A stretch of DNA of 64,000 nt from Sphingobacteriaceae bacterium (GTDB lineage: Bacteria > Bacteroidota > Bacteroidia > B-17B0 > Aurantibacillaceae), in contig CANGGP010000007.1 of the NCBI GenBank assembly GCA_947453445.1, positions 1-64,000 on the forward strand, in the 5' to 3' direction. The number at the start of each line of letters is the position of its first letter. Positions within the stretch are counted from its first letter, which is position 1. Both the position numbers and the translations under genes were made by a program. The notes beneath the pieces were generated by a model. The model was not told where the DNA came from, did not search any database, and worked only from the letters and a program-made list of their open reading frames with translations. Positions 61,315 to 64,000 of the stretch are shown here, in pieces.

Positions 61315-61352
61315 GAAAAAAGCCATCCGTTTTAAGGGATGGCTTTTTTTTT
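61315..61352 (-). terminator. Terminator after the 61366 lipoprotein gene
   Basis: AGCCATCC (61321-61328) and GGATGGCT (61337-61344) form an 8-bp stem, extended by A/T pairs, with an 8-base loop. T-runs on either side allow action on both strands; only a leftward gene ends here. Confidence 0.85.
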
Positions 61353-61365
61353 AATTCGCATTATT

Positions 61366-62322
61366 TTAAGGCAAGGTTACATTGTAATCTTTTCCATTTA
61401 TTGTCACAACGGCATTAAAGTCGCAGGTGCCGCTACCATAGTTGATCAGTCGGGCTGCACGGCCTGCAGGCACGTAGTTAATGGTACCACTCACAAAAGG
61501 GTGACGGTGTGGTTTTAATGGATCGGGTGCGCATTGAAAATCTCTAATTAAATCAGTAGCTGTAGCTGAATAACTTTCGCCTTTGGCATTGGTGCCGCTG
61601 GCGGTACCGTTTAATTTAACTTTTGCTCTCGACCACACGATGGCTTTGTTTTGGCCTCTGTAACAGGTTGAATCGGCTGTGTTTATTAATTCTTTTGTTC
61701 TGTTGCAGGTCCATGCAATGGTGCCACCACTGTTTGGTTTAATAATACTGATGTTGGCAGCAATCGACCAGGTTAAATTTGTGCCTGGATTTACGCCGGT
61801 TGGAATATTGGTGGAGGTTACGTTGCTAATGGTTTTGTTGCTAATGTTTACAGTATATCCATCTACCACATAATTGGCTGAACTGATATTTAGTTTAAAG
61901 CCCGGGTTTCTATAAAAAATAGCATTATTGGTTGAGCCCGAATAATCGTAAATTAATTTTCCGGTTCTGGTGCGCCCGTCGGCACCGGTACAACCTGTTG
62001 TGCCAAAATCAACGGTGAATGTTTTTAACCCGCCGCCTGCAGGAATAACTGTGGCACATGGCGCAATGTCGATGCCCCCAACTTGTGCTTCACCTGCACT
62101 ACGATAGGTTGTTAACACACTGTTTTCTGAAGCTTGTGCGCCAATGGCTTCAATATCACTGGCGGTATTTTCAGAAACGTTATTGTCGTTCGCAGTGTTT
62201 TGTTCATCATCAGTTGTGGTGGTGGTGTTTGTTTCTTCAGTTTTTTTCTTACAAGAAACAATTGTCATTGTGCCTATTAAAAAAAGTAAGGCAATGGCTG
62301 TTGTGATTTTTGTGATTTTCAT
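61366..62322 (-). CDS. Lipoprotein of unknown function with Thr/Asp/Asn-rich linker
   Basis: 318 residues. Lipobox TIVSC puts lipidation at C24, followed by a highly charged KKK and a low-complexity Thr/Asp/Asn stretch (about 28-55). The rest is a beta-rich domain with FGTTGCTGADGRTRTGKLIYDYSG and three further Cys, suggestive of disulfides, and a C-terminal NYGSGTCDFNAVVTINGK. This matches a recurring uncharacterised family of Bacteroidota lipoproteins that I cannot name. Expected on the outer membrane or exported to the surface. Confidence 0.72.
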   Translation of the reverse strand: MKITKITTAIALLFLIGTMTIVSCKKKTEETNTTTTTDDEQNTANDNNVSENTASDIEAIGAQASENSVLTTYRSAGEAQVGGIDIAPCATVIPAGGGLKTFTVDFGTTGCTGADGRTRTGKLIYDYSGSTNNAIFYRNPGFKLNISSANYVVDGYTVNISNKTISNVTSTNIPTGVNPGTNLTWSIAANISIIKPNSGGTIAWTCNRTKELINTADSTCYRGQNKAIVWSRAKVKLNGTASGTNAKGESYSATATDLIRDFQCAPDPLKPHRHPFVSGTINYVPAGRAARLINYGSGTCDFNAVVTINGKDYNVTLP

Positions 62323-62388
62323 AACTGTGTGTTTTAATTTAATACTATGATGACTGAATTCAGAAAAGGTTTAATGCCTTTTGATATT

Positions 62389-63300
62389 TTAATAATAAAG
62401 ATAATGAAATTTTATTCCGTGTTGCGCAAAATCAACGGCCGGCGCAGGAAATTTTAAAATGTTAACAACCGAAAAAACTTTTTGTAGTATCCGACTTTTG
62501 GTTTTAATTCGACTCAAATCAACATCAAGACTGAATAAAAAATGCCTTTCTCTATTAAAGGTAATTGGGCTGCCGTGTTCATCGTAAATTAAAATTTTGT
62601 TCTGAATTGCCCCCAACATGCCACTGGCATTATAACCCAAGGCAATGTTAAGCCACTTTGGAAATTTGTTTTGCGTCTTAATAAAATCAAAAGGATTGCA
62701 GGTTAACCAATATGTTTGTCCGTTATAATCTTTCAAAATTTGGGTGCTAGCATTTTTGCCTAATAATGATGGATTGTACTTTGCCAATCCACTCGAAGCA
62801 TACGAAAACTTGATTTGAATTTTTTGGCGATCCCAAGAAGCATATTGCGCTACTGCCATTGCACTGCCAATTGCATTCACCATTTCATCGCCCCACGAAA
62901 AACCCCAACCTTTGCTAAATCCATCCATCACTTCAATGCAAGTCATATAGGCAAAACCAATGCTGCCGCCATACAACAACTGTTGTTTTTTTGAGTAGCC
63001 TGCCCATTTAAAGGTGCCCATCATCAAGCGGGCCAATTGATAATTTGTCCAAGTATGCCCAACTTTATCCATTTGTAACCATTCGGCATTGTCGTTAAAA
63101 AAATGAAATTGCCCGGTATTATAGGCTGCGTACCAGGCTTGGTTTAATGACACCAATGATCCAATGGTTAGGGCAGATGCGCCGGTTGCAACGTAAATTT
63201 TTCGTTCTGTAATTTTTTTTGGCGACAAACTATCTACTTGGCAATGGATGTGCAAAGGCCAAGTGAAAATAATAAGCAGAACAATGAAATATTTTTGCAT
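62389..63300 (-). CDS. DUF2279 (YfiM-like) membrane/periplasmic protein
   Basis: 303 residues from the ATG at 63300. An N-terminal signal peptide (ends HCQV) is followed by a region with YGGSIGFAYMTCIEVMDGFSKGWGFSWGDEMVNAIGS, the DUF2279 signature, with Gly-rich and amphipathic helices. The C-terminal about 100 residues include beta segments (HFLFSLDVDLSRIK, DFAQHGIKFHYLYY) and end in Tyr, which would suit an outer-membrane association. Function unknown. The next gene to the right ends 23 bases before it. Confidence 0.75.
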   Translation of the reverse strand: MQKYFIVLLIIFTWPLHIHCQVDSLSPKKITERKIYVATGASALTIGSLVSLNQAWYAAYNTGQFHFFNDNAEWLQMDKVGHTWTNYQLARLMMGTFKWAGYSKKQQLLYGGSIGFAYMTCIEVMDGFSKGWGFSWGDEMVNAIGSAMAVAQYASWDRQKIQIKFSYASSGLAKYNPSLLGKNASTQILKDYNGQTYWLTCNPFDFIKTQNKFPKWLNIALGYNASGMLGAIQNKILIYDEHGSPITFNRERHFLFSLDVDLSRIKTKSRILQKVFSVVNILKFPAPAVDFAQHGIKFHYLYY

Positions 63301-63323
63301 CAAAACAAATATACTGCCTTAAT

Positions 63324-64000
63324 TTAAAAATCGTTATAGTCAATTAAGTCTTGAATGGATTCTAAATTTGTTTTGCTAGTTTTTTTGGCAGGCACCGGAA
63401 TTTGCGCGTTTCGATTTGGTAGTCCCATGGTATTGTTCAAATCAATGGCATCATATAAGTTTCTGTTATTGTAAATGGATTTTGTTTTTCCGATTTTAAT
63501 TAACAAGCCCAAATTAAGATAGAGGGTAGATGGTAATTTTTTTGTGTAAAAATAGGTATTATAGCTGCCAACAGCACTGCTATTATGTTTGTCGGAATAA
63601 AAGGTGATATTGTTTTTGGTGCTGAAACCCAAAGCTGTGTAAAAATTCAGGTGCTTTAACCTTAAATCAAATCTTAAGCCTGTATTGAGTTCATAACGCG
63701 TAAAATGAAAAGTTGGCACACTCTTATTAAAATAAAGCGAATCTTGGTTTGAGAAAATATACATGCCGCCCTGGGGTTTGGTATATATGCTAAAAACCGC
63801 TTTGTTGTTAAGCGGTAAATTAATGTTGATGCTGCGCGGAAATTGTATGCTGAGGTTTACCCGATCGAGTCGACCAAAACGTAAACCTATAAAGGGCAAG
63901 TAGTAACGGTTTCCCCAAAGAAATGATTTGGTGATGCCGCCACGCATATTAAAACGATCGCTAAAATTGTAACTGTATACAATTGTGCTGGCCAAGCGCG
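63324..64000 (-). CDS. Probable outer-membrane beta-barrel protein, C-terminal part (runs off the window)
   Basis: The frame stays open to the right edge, so only the last about 225 residues are present. Segments of alternating residues (FGRLDRVNLSIQFPRSINI, VFSIYTKPQGGMYIF, LRFDLRLKHLNFYTALGF, TLYLNLGLLIKIGKT) look like beta-strands of a porin-like barrel; the tail after about residue 175 of the visible part is polar. The TTG at 63995 is an artefact of the cut, as codons continue upstream. No family assigned. Confidence 0.6.
   Translation of the reverse strand, partial: RLASTIVYSYNFSDRFNMRGGITKSFLWGNRYYLPFIGLRFGRLDRVNLSIQFPRSININLPLNNKAVFSIYTKPQGGMYIFSNQDSLYFNKSVPTFHFTRYELNTGLRFDLRLKHLNFYTALGFSTKNNITFYSDKHNSSAVGSYNTYFYTKKLPSTLYLNLGLLIKIGKTKSIYNNRNLYDAIDLNNTMGLPNRNAQIPVPAKKTSKTNLESIQDLIDYNDF

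Overview
The window looks like part of a Bacteroidota chromosome, most likely a free-living Flavobacteriales- or Sphingobacteriales-type lineage. Several secreted proteins end in a type IX secretion (T9SS) sorting domain of the YPNP type. Promoters with the phylum's TAnnTTTG -7 box recur, including TATATTTG several times. The DNA is AT-rich, intergenic repeats have a Bacteroidota look, and tight operons often share TAATG or ATGA stop/start overlaps. The species cannot be fixed from the sequence alone.

Layout. 1-329: start of formate-tetrahydrofolate ligase. 638-6873: a signalling island with a sigma-54 activator response regulator, a stand-alone H-NOX haem sensor, a very large HNOBA-PAS hybrid histidine kinase with receiver and Hpt domains, and two duplicated receiver-only proteins; this reads as a nitric-oxide (or other haem-ligand) phosphorelay. 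6910-16501: dipeptidase PepD, an O-antigen ligase/polymerase-like protein, and three T9SS cargo proteins including an M4 metallopeptidase. 16505-19070: heptose operon (gmhA, hddC, gmhB, glycosyltransferase). 19416-22168: comB and a membrane SpoIIE-type phosphatase. 22174-27646: rRNA methyltransferase, bestrophin, ornithine aminotransferase, GT-C glycosyltransferase and a small secreted protein. 27885-32545: the packed leftward run lpdA-purE-YhcG nuclease-DUF721-M28 peptidase. 32630-40501: lnt, a DEAD/DEAH helicase, then guaA-LysM/PBP-hemF.

40694-42221: the most unusual non-coding region. A tRNA-Pro(TGG) is followed by its terminator, a long nested palindrome that carries an inverted copy of the tRNA 5' end, four spaced copies of a hairpin repeat, one copy of a dispersed structured element, and an XRE/S24 self-cleaving-type repressor with two operator-like dyads. 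Related copies of the structured element lie at 36161-36325 and 50509-50715.

42248-64000: outer-membrane and lipoproteins, a MORN/trypsin protein, a TPR-comA-rhodanese-dedA run, acyl-CoA dehydrogenase, anmK, two tandem T9SS adhesin-like paralogues whose sorting domains appear homogenised, an ACMSD-type decarboxylase, a beta-lactamase-fold hydrolase, a MerR regulator and envelope proteins of unknown function.

How it fits together: much of the content serves the cell envelope and secretion (T9SS cargo, heptose sugars, Lnt, AnmK, O-antigen-type ligase), mixed with core metabolism (GuaA, PurE, LpdA, HemF, RocD, Fhs). The comA and comB genes, about 28 kb apart, together predict conversion of phosphoenolpyruvate and sulfite to sulfolactate.
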